Shown piece after piece: positions 20,087 through 33,960 of a stretch of 64,000 nucleotides of DNA. The stretch lies in the NCBI RefSeq assembly GCF_031877795.1, contig NC_133954.1, forward strand, positions 9,105,258-9,169,257, given 5' to 3'. This DNA is from Strix aluco (taxonomy: Eukaryota > Chordata > Aves > Strigiformes > Strigidae). The notes under the pieces are model-generated. The model searched no databases, was not told the origin of the DNA, and saw only the letters and a program-made list of their open reading frames with translations. The translations under genes were made by a program, and so were the position numbers. Numbering within the stretch: the first letter of the stretch is position 1; each line of letters opens with the position of its first letter.

Positions 20087-23000
20087 ATGAGCAAACCGAC
20101 AGACCTGCAGCACGACCTGGAACGAAGCCTCCCAGCCATCGCGTCCATCAGCACCTCGTTCTCCCAGAGCCAGGGCTTCTCCCCCTATTGCTACTTCTCA
20201 CCGGAGAAGAGGAAAGCCATCTCGGATGTGAGGAGGACCTTCTGCCTCTTCGTCACCTTCGACCTGCTCTTCATCTCTTTATTGTGGATAATCGAATTGA
20301 ATGTAAGTCGGGGGAAGCAAATCCATGGAGCCTTTGCCCTTTTAAGTTGTGCTTTTTTAATGCAGTTCCCTCTGCGTTAATTGCTCCATTTCAGAAGTCT
20401 TGGGCCAAGTCTTTGTTTGTTCTTCCCAGCGCTCTGGTGATTTGCGCTGGCTGAGAAGGCGCTGCAGTTAGTGTAAACTAAAGTCCAGCTCGTTTCCTGC
20501 AGCCGGGCTCTGTTGTGGCTCTCCAGGGCTGTTAACACCGTCACGTGGAGCGCTCTGTGTGTCGTGTAACAAGATCTGGAGCCCCTGGAATCGCCAGGTT
20601 GAGCCGTTGGCCAAAATTCCCTCCTGCTCCCCTTGCCTTAAGGGAAGCCGCTCGCTGTGTTTGCCAAGCAGCTGCCAGCTGTGCAGTGTCTTGTTCTCAG
20701 AAGAGCGGGGTGGGATGCGCGGACCCTCCTCTCACCCGCCCAGCTGTTGGGCAGAGACAGAAGGGGCTTTGAGCTTTGGTCCCGACGTACTGACACTAAT
20801 CTCAGCTTCCGAGAGCCGGAGGTGCTGCTCCACCTCAGAGGGGACTAGTGAAGGGGAACACGAGGGCTTTGGTCCTCTCCGAAGTGGCTGCCACACCTCT
20901 GCAGGCTGCTGTGTTTACTCAGCGTGTCGACTGTTGCAATGACCAGGGAAATCCAGTTTATTTACCTCAGTCCCATCGGGTCCAAGTTACTCCCTGGGCT
21001 GTATTTTGGTTTGATTTTTCCTGAACTGGTCCTGACTGGTTTCTGCCATGGTGACGGCGGGTTTCGGGTACTACATGTCCTCCCGTGGAACAACCTGAGC
21101 AGAGAGGCAAGATGAACAGATAGACCCCAGCGCTTCTGCGTGCGGCCCTGCCGGTGTCTGGCCTTTATTTATCAGCACTAGATCCTGCGCTCACTTAGCG
21201 GCTCTTATCTCTGCCCTGTTTATCTCCTGGGTGTCTGCACTTAACAGATTGTCACGGCCGGCAGCTCCCTCACCCTGCCCGCTGCAGCCGGCCGCGCGGT
21301 GTCGAGCGCCTGAAGAGACCCCTGCTCCCCCCTGCCTAGGAAAAAGCCCCTCTCTGCCAGCATTCCAGCGATGCCAATGGTGTCCTGCACGCCCAGCTTG
21401 GACCCCGGCCTCCTGCTCGTGTCCCTGTTCGCTGGGCTGTCTGGAGACGTGCTGTCTACAAATCAAAAAAAATCCAGCCCCGGGGAGCTAAGCTGCCAGC
21501 GCGGTCACCAGGGTGATTCTGAGCCCAGGTCTTGCAGGTAGCCATTAATGAGTGACTAACTGCTGATATTTGGGCCCCGAGCTGAGATGCTGCATATTTA
21601 AAGCTATTAGGACAGCTTATTTGCCTAGTTATGAAGAGCAACGATTTTATATCATGACTAATGCTTTTTTTATCAAACCGTTTCCTTTGCTGCAAGATAA
21701 GCTGAGCAAATTGTCCCTCGTTAAATGTCTGTTGCCTGCAAGCTGTAATTCTGCGAGCTTGCTGCTCTCGGAGAGATGCCTCAGATGGTTCTTCTTCCTT
21801 GTCCATGGCAGTGGCCTGTATTTAAACTGAAAACACCTCTCAGAAATCATAATCCTTCCCCGTGTCTCGTTCCTCCCGCAGCATCTCATAGCGGAGTCGC
21901 GGTGTGGGGAAGAGGCTTCCCGTGGCGGCTCAGCAAAGCTGCCTGGCACGAGTCCTGGAGCCGCGGATCAGATAAAGCAATAGTGCAGAACTGCTTTTCC
22001 CCCCTCTCCCTGAATATTAAGCACCAGCCCTGACCTAGAGGGACCGCTTCCCGATGGCTGCCTCTTCTGTCCTTGGACTGTCTGACAAGAGGGTGCCAGG
22101 ACACCAGGCTGCCAAGAACTGGCCTGAGATCCACCAACTTGTTTCTCACAGATCATCAAACAGCTGTCAGCCTATACCAGCTTCCAGGCCAGCTGGGCTG
22201 CGTTCAAACCAATAGCCTAAAGGTGAAGCATTTGTTCCAGTTACCTGAGCCATCCGCTTCCTCATAAACAGCGATTCCAGGCTCCCGAGAACAGGATTTA
22301 TGGTGTCAAAAGTACCAGGGCTGTCAGGCCCCAGATTGTCTCGGGGTGAGGCAAGAGAGCTCTTCTGTGAGCTTTTTCCACGCTCCCGTATGATATCCCA
22401 GAAAGCGGTTCTGCCTCTTTCAGATTTCCTTGCAGTCTCTCTGTGCCTGTGCATGTCCCTCGTCCTCCTCTCCTCCCTCTTCCCCTTTGCCAGTACGTTT
22501 GAACCCGCTGGTTGACTTCCTCCGTTGGGTTTCCTGGAGGGCAGCTCAGCACTGCTGTGAGCCCTGGGAAGCCAGCTGGCCTGGAAGAAGGGAGAGGGGA
22601 TCCCTCGGTGCTTTGCATGAGGACGATGGCAGTTTAAATTCCACCAGCTTGCCGAGTGACCCCTGAGAGCCCTCGCGGGGGAGATGTTTTGATTGTCCAG
22701 CTGGAGACACTTTGTTCGGTGCATTACTGAAGGTGCTAGAGAAGCAGTTTCCTGTGGTTTTCCATTTTTTTCCGTGTGCCCTCCCGTACAGCTGAAGTCT
22801 GTCACCTGAAGCCACGCAGAGAAGCGGTGGGCACGAGTGGGAGGTGGTGCCCGACCGAGCGCTTTAGGCTGTGAGAGTTGTGATCCGGTGGCGCCGGATG
22901 TGCTGAGCCCAAGGAGCGGCTTCTCGGCGTTGGAAAGCCCCCACGTAGAAGTGTTTAACGTACCCTCGTGCTGCTCCAGCTCTGGCTACCCGGCTCGTGC

Positions 23001-26000
23001 TCCTCAGTGTGAAACCGAGGGTGAAATGGGCCGTTGTATCCTCCCGTGGTCCTGCGTTGGCAGACCAGCCCGCATCCCGCGTGCCGCAGGCATTTGTATG
23101 CCTGATGCATAACCTGACCTGGCGGGAACCTCTGGGCACCGCTTGGCCAGTTTCTTTCTACCATTAGTTTCTTATCAGTGCACTCAATAACGTTCTGGTT
23201 TCCTGTCTCCCCTTCAGACCAAGGATGGCATTCAGAAGAACTTGGAGAACGAAATCATCAATTACAATTTCAAGACCTCTTTCTTTGATATATTTGTGAG
23301 TATTCCAGACTTGCTGCAGGTGAGGAAACAGCTTTGGAGCTGGAGGGGGTGGCACGGCTGAAGGCTGGGCAGGGAGGATCTGGGTGCCGGGGAGGGGGAG
23401 CTGGGGTCTCCCCGCAGCCTTGCCCCTCGCCTGGCTCTGTGGAATTGGGCAGGTCGCAGCCTTGACCCCATCTGTCGAGTCAGCGAGCTCCTCGGGCATT
23501 GGCCCCTGTCTGTGTCCTCCCAGCACCTGGCAGAGGGACAAGGGCAGTGACTAGTGTCGATGGCTTTTTGTTTTTAAAGGTCTTGGCTTTCTTTCGGTTT
23601 TTTGTGTTGCTGCTGGCCTATGCAATCGTAAAGCTGCGCCACTGGTGGGTCATAGCGGTAAGAAGGCAATTTTTGCTTTCCTGTTTTTAAGTTTTCCTTC
23701 TCCGCCTGGCGTTTGCACGGATCTGAGATACGTACGTTTATTTTTCAGGTCACTACGTTGGTATCCAGTGCCTTCCTGATTGTGAAGGTCATCCTCTCCA
23801 AGGTTGGTTTCCTTGAGCTCACGGGGGATTGCTTTGTGATTGCTTGACGCTGCTGTTTTCCCGTTTGTGTAAACTCCCTGTGGTTTGTGCTTTCTTCCAC
23901 GCAGCTTCTGACCAAAGGGGCTTTCGGCTATTTACTTCCTATCGTCTCGTTTGTCATTGCTTGGCTAGAGACTTGGTTCCTGGATTTTAAAGTCCTAACT
24001 CAGGAAGCAGAAGAGGAACGATGTGAGTATTTTGCTCCCCTCTGGTAGGAGTTGGCAGATGAGAGTACCAGGCCTGGGGTTTCTGCTGCTTTGGCAGCAC
24101 CTTGACAGATCTGACATTTATAGAGAAGTGATCTCTAGGCTGGCTGTGACGGTAAGTGCCTGACTCAATTCTGTTATGGTATATAAGTCCCTTCAGGGGA
24201 AGAAAATACCAGATTATAAAAAGCATCTTTTAATTGAGTGGAGGAAAACATGCCAAATTCCCCAATGTCTGGGTCCTGAAGCCAGACGTGTTGGAAACAG
24301 AGCTCACCTCCACATCGGAGAAAATGTTTTGAAACAGTGGGACAGATGCCAGGCGGGCTGTTGGACTCTCCGTCTCTGGATATCTGTCTTCAGATCTGGG
24401 CTGGAGACCTTTCGGGGAGGATTCCTTCAGTCGCAGACACGTTACAGGGGCGCGGCGTGAGTTACGCTCTGTGAAATTTTACAGCCTCCGGTCGCTGAGG
24501 TCAAGACTAAATGGAGGTTGAGTTTGACCTAATGCTTTACAAATTACCCTGCGGTGCCGGGAAGTGTAACTTCCAGAGGGCCTTCTAGGGAGTAGGTGCT
24601 CGGCCTGGACTGGCGTGGCTGCCCGATCCTAGAGCAGAAGAAGGAGTTTGTCGCTCTCCCAGGCTTAGCTGACGAACGAGGGCTGGGAAACGGCACGTAA
24701 ACCAAGGAGTATTTGTCAAGCGGGGCTCGATCAGAAATGCACTGACTGACTGGAAAACACCAGGGGATGTTTGGGTCTTGCAAGGAGGCTTTAAGATGAA
24801 AAATGATCAAGTGTTTAATGCCTCTATTGGATTAGGCTCAGGTTCCAAATTGCTTCCAGGGGAAGCTCTTATTTAATTAGATGCTTAATCGCCTTTGGAT
24901 TTGACAGGCAGAAGAGCCCATTGATCTCCATGCAGATAAAATGTCTGAAACAAAAGATGAGGCAATAGGAGCTGAAAAGCTTGTGGGCTGGCTGGTGTCA
25001 GTGTGAAAAGACCGGCTGTATCTGGAAGCAAGTGGCTGGGAGGGTGGATGGGGTGGGAGCCCCGGGACCCCTTGGTTGCCGCGTGCGTAAAACCTCGTGC
25101 TCTGGTTCGCAGGGTACCTGGCAGCCCAGGCCGCGGCCTCTCGCAGCTCCCTGCTCTACCCCGGGGCCCTTTCCGAGGGGCAGTTCTACTCCCCACCAGA
25201 GTCCTTCGCAGGTAAGATGTGCTCTCCTCCCCTTGCTTCCCCGGCTTGTTCCCCTCACGGCGTTCCTCCTGGGTCTCCTCACCTCTGTAATCGCCTCCTC
25301 CCCGAGCTCCGTCTCATTATCCCGGCCCGTGGCGGGTGGCAGGGCCTCCAAGAACCGACACTGCACAACGGGCTCCCCTCTCCTCGCGCTGTGCCTGGGC
25401 AGGGGAGGCACGGCCGGGCTCAGCCCCGCGCGCCTGCCTTCAGCTCTGTGGGAAACTGGAGCCTTTTGTGGTTTTGGGATTAAATGCTCTTAACTGCGGC
25501 TGAAGTACTCGGAAAAATGCTGCCCTCGGGGTGAGGGCACGGGGGTGAGTTGCCACAAGCAGGTGAGGATAAGAGCTGGCAGCATGCCCCTGCGCTGTGC
25601 CACTGCCTCGTGCTGGCTCCGGAGACCTCCCCGGCTCGGGAGTGAGGAGATGTCAGCCGGGGCGATTGTCTGGGTGTAGCTGACACCCTGCTCCTGCTCA
25701 GCCGTGCTCCGGCTGCGGCGCGGAGGCGTTTGGGGAGGCAGGGCCTGGGCTGTGTCAGGGTTGTCCCCGCTGACAGCCCTTCCCGTCGGACAGGGCGCAG
25801 GGATCGGACGCTGTCTGTCCCCCACGAGAAGCTCCCAGGGAGATGGTGCAAGCGGGGTCTTCATCAACTGTGTGTTAATTGTGTGTGTTCCCCCCTAGGG
25901 TCGGACAACGAGTCGGACGAGGAAGGTGCAGGGAGGAAGGCGCTGACAGCTCAGGTAAGCAGAGACAGCTTGGCCCGAGGCTGGCTGACCCTGCCCGTCA

Positions 26001-29000
26001 CCTTCAGGCTGATCCAGGGTCTCTGACAATCCTGCGGGCCCTGTCAGGGTGCTGGACCTGCAGAGCACCACAGGCTGCTGTCCCTCACTTCCCAGCCTTC
26101 TGTTCTGGGGATGTTTGGCCGAGGAGCTCTGTGTGCCCCTCGGCACCAGGCCGTTCCCTGTGTGCCCCGGGACCGGTTGGCACCGTGGTGGCCACAGGAG
26201 GGGGGTCCTTTGGGCAACACCCGACACAAAAACCCTTGCCAGGGCCACGTGCTCTCCCCCGCAGCGTCCCACAGGGCTGGGATTCCAGCTCTGCCTCCTG
26301 CCTGTCCCTCTCCCCTCTCCAGTCCCTGGTTATGGGGTCACATACCGTGGGCATTGCCTCCACCGTCCCCGCTGAACTGTGGCTCGTGGGCCTTCGCCTC
26401 CCCAAAGCCTGGCTTGGGCACAAGCTGCTTTCTGCTCTTTTCCAAGCGGTTCTGCTGCCGTTCAGCCCCAGCTCTGGCACCTCCGCAGAAGGAAGCTCCG
26501 CGCATCCCATCGCCCTTTGCCTGCTGGAAACCCTTACGTTAAGGCGGGAGACTCGCTGGTAGTCGCAGCTGGTGTGTGGATACAAGCCAGGGCGGGGAGC
26601 GTGACTTTGAGCTCCAAAATGAGGCCTCTGTGACCCAAATTAAGAGATTTCTGCGGTATGGTGATGGGAGATATCCCCTTTCCCTCTGCCAGCCCTGGGA
26701 GGGGGGTTCGCAAGCCTTACACACACGCTTCGGGCTTTCTGCAAACCTAGCTAATGAAATGCTCCCTCCCCTCCTAGGAGAAGGAGTATGTCCGACAAGG
26801 CAAAGACGCCATGGAGGTTGTGGACCAAATCCTCGCCCAGGAGGAGAACTGGAAGTTCGAGAAAAACAATGCAAGTGTCCCCCCGCCCCACCTGCCGGGC
26901 AGCGCTGCCGGCAGAGAGCACGGATGGCTTAGCAAAAACGGGAGGACAAATGAGGCTTTTGAAACCTCCTTGCGACATGAAAAATTAACAAGCGTTACAA
27001 TTACCTGATTGAATTAGGAATCTATTCCAGTTCAGTTAAATGTAAAATCCCCTCTTATTTAATTAGACGTTTAATTGCCTTCCTGTTTGACAGGAGAGAG
27101 CCCATCACTCCTCCCTCTAGACGGCAGGCAGGCAGGGGCGGTCAGCTCACCTTTGGTAGGCGCTGGGATGCGGAGCTGTGGCCGCCGGCGCGGCGCGGGG
27201 GGAGAGGAGACACGCTGGCCCCGCAGCGCTCCCAGACAGCCCCGCTGCTGCAGCTCTGCCCTCGCTCCACAGCCAGGACTCAGCGTTCCGGGGAGACCAC
27301 GCCGAGGTGGGGGCTGGCCTTTCTGGCCAGCTTTGGCCCACCTGGGAGCAGGCGAGTGGGGCACAGCCTGCTCCTCCCACCCCCAAAGCCGTTTGTGTCC
27401 CCCCTTCCCCAGGACAGGGACTCTGTGGGTGCTGGAGTGTAAATCAGGAATGTGTTTCTTCCTTACATCTTTCCGCGGTGGCTTTGCCAAAGGGCTCTGG
27501 CTGCCCCTCGTGCCTCTTGCTTCGGGCAGCACGGAGGCGCACAAAGCAAAGCAGACCCTGCCCTGCCTCGTTCCTCGCTGCCCTGGTTCGTTCCCTGAAC
27601 TGCAGGAGAGTTTTCTGGGGTACCTAGAGCCCCTTCCTCTCTCCGAAGGCTGGAGAGAAGGGGGCAGCCTCTCTGCCCTCTAAACCCAGCCTTGCTTTCT
27701 GCTTGTGGGCTCACAACACGATTGGGGTGAGAGTCCTGCAAACTGCAGTCTCATCTGGTGTTTAAAATTCCCCTGTCAAGTGATCCATTGTCTGATGCCA
27801 AACTAGCTGGGCAGATTGTTTTCTTTATCCAAAGGGGGATGGATTTAAATAGACTAATCAGAGTTTAACACAGGGCTAATGATGAAAGGTTATCATCTGT
27901 CCATCCCTAACCCCTCCAGGGAGCCTCTTCTCAGATGTAGGTAACAACAGCAGTGTTGGCAAACTCGCCCCTTTCTCTTACCCTGGTGTTGGTAGCTTGC
28001 TACAAAGAGAATTTGACCTTGACGTGGAGTTTGCAGGCTGGCACGGGGCGGTTTCTTTTTCCGTCTCATCCCTGCTGCCGCTCTGGATATTGTTTTGTTG
28101 ATGGAAATTTGTGCGTGTGTGCATCTGAAACGTGCTCAGTGCGGTTCACGTGCTGGGGTCACTGTCGGGGGGACGGGGGGGGACGTGTGAGGGCTGGAGA
28201 GGGTCCCTCCGCACGACACCGCGAGGCGGGACGGCTCCTGCAGCCGCAGCGTTTGCAGTTGACTTTACCCCAGACAGAAGCGCTTCCTTTTGTTAACATA
28301 AATATAACTTTATTTCTCACACAGGACTTTGGTGACGTTGTTTACACTTTTGAAATACCTTTCCATGGCAAGACCTTTATTTTAAAGGTAAGAACCTTCC
28401 TGGATCACTTCTGTAGGCTGCGTGGTTTGGGCGAAGAGCGACGGCTCTGCTCAGAGCCCCGGCTCAGCTTTCACACCCGCTCCTGGCCCTGGCAGGACAG
28501 GTCAGGCAGCAGAGCACGCTCTCTTTGCTCGAGACAGATGAACTGCACTGCGCGCTCTAGGGAATCTCTCCAGGAAAGCCCCTTGGCTGGCAGACAAACT
28601 CCCCAGCAAATATGCTGGGCCCCAGTCTCTGCTGGTAGAAGTGGGAGCAGGTGACTGCAAGACTCGCTTCCAACCCCAGCATCTAGGACTAATCTGACCA
28701 AGGAGGCTAATTGGAACTAATTGCCAGCAAGACCAGGGCTGAGCGTGCGTCTGCTGCTGCCTGGCATGGAGAAGAGCTGCTCGGAAGTGCCTCGCTCCGT
28801 GCCCTCGCTGGAGTGGCTTGGCTGTAAACCACGCTTTAATGAAGCATTGGTGCTGCGGTGGCTTTTCTTTGTTCCAGTGCATATGTTGCCTCGCTGGCAG
28901 GAGCTGCCAATGGAGCAGCTCTGTATCCGCGAGGAAAAGCTGGATGGTCCCACTTTACTGCATTAACCATTTGCCTCCAAAGATCCCCCGTCCCACAGGG

Positions 29001-32000
29001 ACGTGGAGAAATGAATGTTGTTTGTGCTGGAGCTCAGAAAGAGCTTTTCAGCAACTTCCCGAAGCAATCGCGCAGGCGGCGGAACCGCTGATAAAAGTGG
29101 GGTGAGGGTGGGAGAGGAGCCAGCCCCAAGGTCCGTCTGTCTCACTGTGCTACAGACAGACACTTGCCCTCTCTGCCAGCAGCAGGGACAGGCGGGCAGC
29201 GCTTCAGCGACTGCCGAAGCCTGAGGTCTGGTCTCTCTGACTCCCCGTGTGCCCTCCAGGCCCCCCCCAGAGCGACAGCACCATGGCAGGGGGGTGACAG
29301 CCGTGGCTTTGCTCCCCTCCTGTGTTATTCCAGTTGTTCTTTGTGAGCTGCCCTGCGTTCCTTAAAAATAATCTTAGCAAAGTGGAGCGGGGGACTGGCT
29401 AACTGCTCTGGCTCTGTCCTCAGGCTTTCCTGCAGTGCTCTGCTGAAACAGTTTACCAGGAGGTTATTCTCCAGCCTGAGAAGATGATCCTGTGGAACAG
29501 AACAGTGGCAGCTTGCCAGGTGAGCGTGCCGGACAAAGATGGCTTAATCACAGGAGCTCCTTGGAGCGGAGAGTTGGAGCTTCCCAGTCCAACACCGGCT
29601 GTCGGCAGTGCCCAGGCCCTACTGGAGCTTAGCTGGATCCGAGTCACCGAGGCGTTAAATCTCCGCCGCTCATCCGTACGATCCGAATGCTCTGCGGTAG
29701 CCAGCTGCATGCGTGTGCCCATCCAAAAGCCCATGAGGTGGGCAGGGAGACGGGCCAGTGGCTGAGCCAAACCTGCTTTTGCTTGGTGGGGTTTGTGCCG
29801 TTGGTGTGGCAGGGATCCGGAGGCAAAGGCTGCGCCCCCAGAAAGGCGGAGGGACCAGTCCCAGAGCAGGGGACAGACCTGTGCGCCCGCTGCCAAAGAG
29901 CTCGTCCCCCTCAGCCCTGGATCAGACACTCTGGTTGCTTTGAATCCTGCTGCTGTTTTAGGGGAGGGTCCAGCTGTTGGCAACTGCGACCTGCAGGCAC
30001 AGTCTGAGGAAATATCTCTTCTTTTTATTTATTTATTCCCCCCCCAGATCTTGCAGCGGGTTGAAGACAACACGATCATCTCCTACGACGTGGCAGCTGG
30101 GGCTGCAGGCGGTGTTGTCTCCCCAAGGTCAGTTTATTCCGCTGTCTCGTTTGTGCTGAGCCCCTGAACGCTCTCCTAAAACACGGAGAGAAGCATCTGC
30201 CTGTGGTGAGAGAGCTCTGCGCCCCCCGCCGCCAGCTCTGCCCCCCGCTGCTGCCCGGGAGCTCCCGGTGTCGGCGGGGCAGGGCTGCCTGTGTGGGTAA
30301 CGCTCCCAAAGACAAGGAGCCCCTGAAGTCTCCTCCAGACGTTTCTGGCAGGAGTCTCGGAGCTCAAAGTCTGTCTTGGTTGGTCTCCCCGATAGCAGTG
30401 GGGCGCTGGGCTCTGTCCGTAGGCGGCCGTACCTCTGCCACGGCCTTTGCCGGCAGCCCGGAGAGCGGGAGCTGCTCCTCCAAAGTCCCGTGCACGTTCT
30501 AGAGCGGTCGGTGCCGTTTCTTTGCTTAGGGATTTCGTGAACGTGCGCCGGATTGAGAGGAGAAGAGACAGGTACATTTCCTCAGGGATGTCGACCACGC
30601 ACAGCCTCAAGCCTCCGCTCTCCAAGTATGTCAGGTAAGAGGCAGGTTTGATTTTTTTTATCTGGTATCTGACACACACGCTTTGCTTAAGCTTAGGGCA
30701 AAGAGCCACTTAAATGAAAACCCTGCTGTCTTCCTGGCAGCGTTTGCAGGAAGCTAATCTATTTGTGGAACTAAACCTTGCTTTCCTTGTTCTTCTTCCT
30801 TTGTTAAAGAAACTCTCCGTGCTGTTCAGTGTTGCTCGGGCGTTTCCCAGCTCAGGGGAGTGGAGGTGCCGACCAGTAACAGCACAAACCCCAACCCAGT
30901 CCGCATCCTGTTTATGTAACAGTTAATTCCCAAACAGGGCCAGCTGCCATTTCTGAGGGGCAGTAAACAGCTGACTGTGGCTCGCTTTGAGCCTCTCGCA
31001 TGCCTTTTGCTTCTCGTAAGCCGGTCACTTATTGACTTTAAAGGCTGAGGACATTGGGAGATGGTCCCGTGGGCGAAACGAGCTGCGTCAGGATGGACGA
31101 GCTCCCAAAGTGTCGGCAGGTCCCTGGCCTCTCCCCTTCCGAAGGGACAGCTTAGCCCGGCTGGTGATGGATCTCGGCGGGGTTAGTTTCATCAAACAAG
31201 GCCTCCTTGTTACTGTCTGCTCCGGTGCCTGGGGCCCAGCTGTGCCACTTCACACACTGACTTTGTTTTTCCTAATAATCTGGTTAAAGTAATTGACATT
31301 TTAACTCAGAGCCGTTATAGCTGCCTCAGTCTATTTAAGTGCTGGGGACTTCAGGGCCTAGAAAAATCTTTTTACAAATGTATGCAGCAAAAATAGCATG
31401 TTCCTGAACAGGGAAGGGAAATCTGTATTTGGGCTGTGTGTGTGAGCACAGCTCTTCTCTCTGAGACGGATCAGATGGTGCGAGGAAGGATCTGGGGGCT
31501 GCAGCGACAGGGCTCCCCGCGCCGAGCCTGTCCTGACCGCGCAGGGTTTCCCTGGCCGCTCGCCTTTCCCTGGGACCTCTGGTTTGCACCCACTTCCACA
31601 GGGGTTGTGCCTCGGAAACCGTCCCCGCAGTGAAGCGGCGGTGGGGCTGGCACGGTCCGGAGGCAGAGGCAGCTTCTCAGCCGGCGGCCCTGGCACCGCC
31701 GCTGCCAAGGCACCTGTGGGAAACCTGCCCCGCCGTGCTCGCTCGTGTGCCCGCAGCCAAAGCAGATCCCTTCCCGGGCACTCTGCGCATCTGCTCTTGC
31801 CCCGCTGGGCGCTCGTCCTCGCTGCCAGGCGCAGGGGGTAGCTGCTGCTGCAGGAACTAGCGCAGGATCGCCGCGGCGCACCCCAGAGCGCTAAAAAAAA
31901 CAGCTTTTCAGCCGGCCCCGGCTCTGACTGTGCGTTCTCGGTTCCCCGCAGGGGTGAGAACGGGCCCGGAGGATTCATCGTACTGAAATGTCCCAGCAAC

Positions 32001-33960
32001 CCCAGGGTCTGCACCTTCATCTGGATTCTCAACACAGACCTGAAGGTAAAACCAGTTTGTTGCTGATGCGCCAGCGCTGCGGCCATCTCCCGTCCCCGGC
32101 AGAGCTCAGCAGCAGGCTCCGGCATCCCCCGCGCCGCGCAGGCTGCGTGCTGAGGACCCGCTCTGCGCTCCCAGCAGCTCCAGCCCCGCTCCTGAAAGCG
32201 GCTCGTTATCAACAGCTGCCCCAAAGGGCCTCGGGTTTTGCTGGTGGAGGTTAAACGCGACTTGAAAAATCACCCTCTTTCCCCCTGAAGCTGCCCCAGG
32301 CGGGGTGGGGAGGCTCTTCCTTACCTGGCAGAGATCTTGCTTAGGGGTTTCACCTCTCTGTGTGCTGGACTGGGGGAGAGGAGATTTTTATCCTCTTTGG
32401 GGGCTGAAAATAGCAGGGCATGGGGAGTGTTGTCTGGGTGCTTGCCGCTCCCCGGAACCCACCGAAGGGGTGATTCGCCCCCAGTGCCTGTACCCTGGTC
32501 AGACGCGGCCGCCCCGGCGCGCGTGGGGCTGCGGCCGTGCCCGGGGAAAGGCGCTTCGGCCCTGGGAGCTGCCCCAAGTCTGGACTATTTGCGGAGCCGC
32601 GTGTCGAGCCCTCGCTGGCGGCCCAGACAAAAGGCAGCGCACGAAGGGAGCCGGGGTCGGGCGGATGGTGGGGGGGGAGCCGAGCTGGCCCGTTTTCTTC
32701 CTCCTCTGAAGGTTGACGTGGTAACGGGTGCTGCAGCAGCGAGCACAAAGGCTCCATTCATCAGCGCTCTGCTGCAAAGCTGCGCGGCCCCCTCCCCTCC
32801 CACGTCCCCTCCCTCCCCACAGAGCAGAGCAGCTCCTGCCTGCTTGGGAAACGCTTTGGAGAGGGTTTGCAGGAGCGCTCGGGGCAGAGCAGCGCGCGGC
32901 CCCGCGCCCCTTCGCGCTGGAGCTGGGTTTTCCTTCGCGGATCCGGCTCCGACGCCTCTCCCGCCCCGCCGTAACGAGGGGGTTTGGAGGGATAACGAAC
33001 CCGTTTGGTTGTGCAAGATGGGGCTCAGAAAGGAAAAATGTTCCTTGTGCTTCCCGGGCCGGAGAGCGCTCGCCCACGGCCGCTGCTGGAAGAAATGTCG
33101 TAGTGGCCGAGCTATTAATAACCCGCCCGGCGACTGCTTCCACCATCTTCCTGAAGGGCCCTGCTGGTGCCCAGACCCCTCTCCTGCGCTGCCTTGCTAT
33201 TTCCTCTGGCCCTGACAAGTATTTATAGCACATGGCTCATCCCTTCCTGCGACGAAGGGTGAGAATTACACACGTGTGTGTGTTTGTGTCCGTGACGGAG
33301 CTTCGCCCCAGAGCTCATTTCAGGGAAGCGTTTGAAATGGCTCCTGCACCAACGGGCCCACAATCTCCTGCCCCCCCGAGTTGCAGAGAAAACCTGCTCC
33401 AGGGCAAAGCCTCTGCCTCCTGCCCTGCTGAAACACCCCAGTGCAAAGCAGGGGGTCCTCCTCTGCCTACCTGACCCCCCAGGATTGTTGGCTGCCCATC
33501 CCTGCCTGCACTTGGGCCCCGTTCTCTGCCCCGGGACCCTGCACCAGCCCCCAGCCCTACCTCAGCTCCCTTCCCCCGCAGAAACAAGGATTATTCTTCT
33601 TTTTTTTATCTTTTTTTTTTTTTTTAATGCATCTCACATAATAGAGCACAGGCCGAGGCGGTTAGGGTTGAGTCGTGCAGGGCTTTTTTAGAGAAATCAA
33701 AACGCATTTCAGTTCCTCCCCCGGAGCAAGCTCCTTGACAGCAGCAGCTCCCCGCGGCGCCGCTCGTGCATCCCTCAGGTCGGGCTGGGGGTGCAGGGCC
33801 GAGCCCCCAGCCCCGCGCTGCCTCACAGCTCCCCGTTTCTCTGCTTTCCCCGCAGGGTCGCCTGCCCCGTTACCTGATCCACCAGAGCCTGGCCGCCACC
33901 ATGTTCGAGTTCACCTTCCACCTCCGCCAGCGGGTCAGCGAGCTTTCCAGCAAGCCCTGA
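20087..33960 (+). CDS. STARD3: StAR-related lipid transfer protein 3 (MLN64)
   Basis: A late-endosomal membrane protein that tethers endosomes to the ER and moves cholesterol. Coding exons: 20087-20302, 23218-23295, 23580-23657, 23749-23802, 23905-24022, 25113-25211, 25899-25954, 26778-26870, 28325-28387, 29424-29519, 30048-30127, 30530-30634, 31952-32045, 33856-33960. They join in frame to 444 residues (human 445). The N-terminal MENTAL domain with four membrane segments spans about residues 48-180. A phospho-FFAT motif, QFYSPPE, lies at about 205-211 with its key serine at about 208 and would bind VAP proteins. The START domain fills about 230-444. The start codon at 20087 gives [15 protein letters not shown], matching human MSKLPRELTRDLERSL. 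Intron 8, after residue 254, has a GC donor (GCAAGT). All other borders are GT-AG, and no frameshift is seen. Confidence 0.97.
24783..24932 (+). repeat. Diverged intronic repeat, copy A (STARD3)
   Basis: About 150 bp of AT-rich sequence in the intron between the coding exons ending at 24022 and starting at 25113. It shares an ordered series of blocks with copy B at 26951-27110: GAGGCTTT, ATGAAAAAT, ATTGGATTAGG versus ATTGAATTAGG, CTCTTATTTAATTAGA, then TTGACAGG and AGAGCCCAT. The element family was not recognised. Confidence 0.65.
26951..27110 (+). repeat. Diverged intronic repeat, copy B (STARD3)
   Basis: Partner of copy A, 2.2 kb downstream and in the same orientation, just after the exon with the GC donor. 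The best-matched core, CTCTTATTTAATTAGA to AGAGCCCAT, lies at about 27051-27104. Order and orientation of all blocks agree with copy A, which makes chance similarity unlikely. Confidence 0.65.

Noticed and set aside
28600-28700. Possible CR1 LINE 3' relic (CGCTTCCAACCCCAGCATC)
   Set aside because: Only a short stretch resembles the CR1 end and the terminal repeat is missing, so it could be chance.
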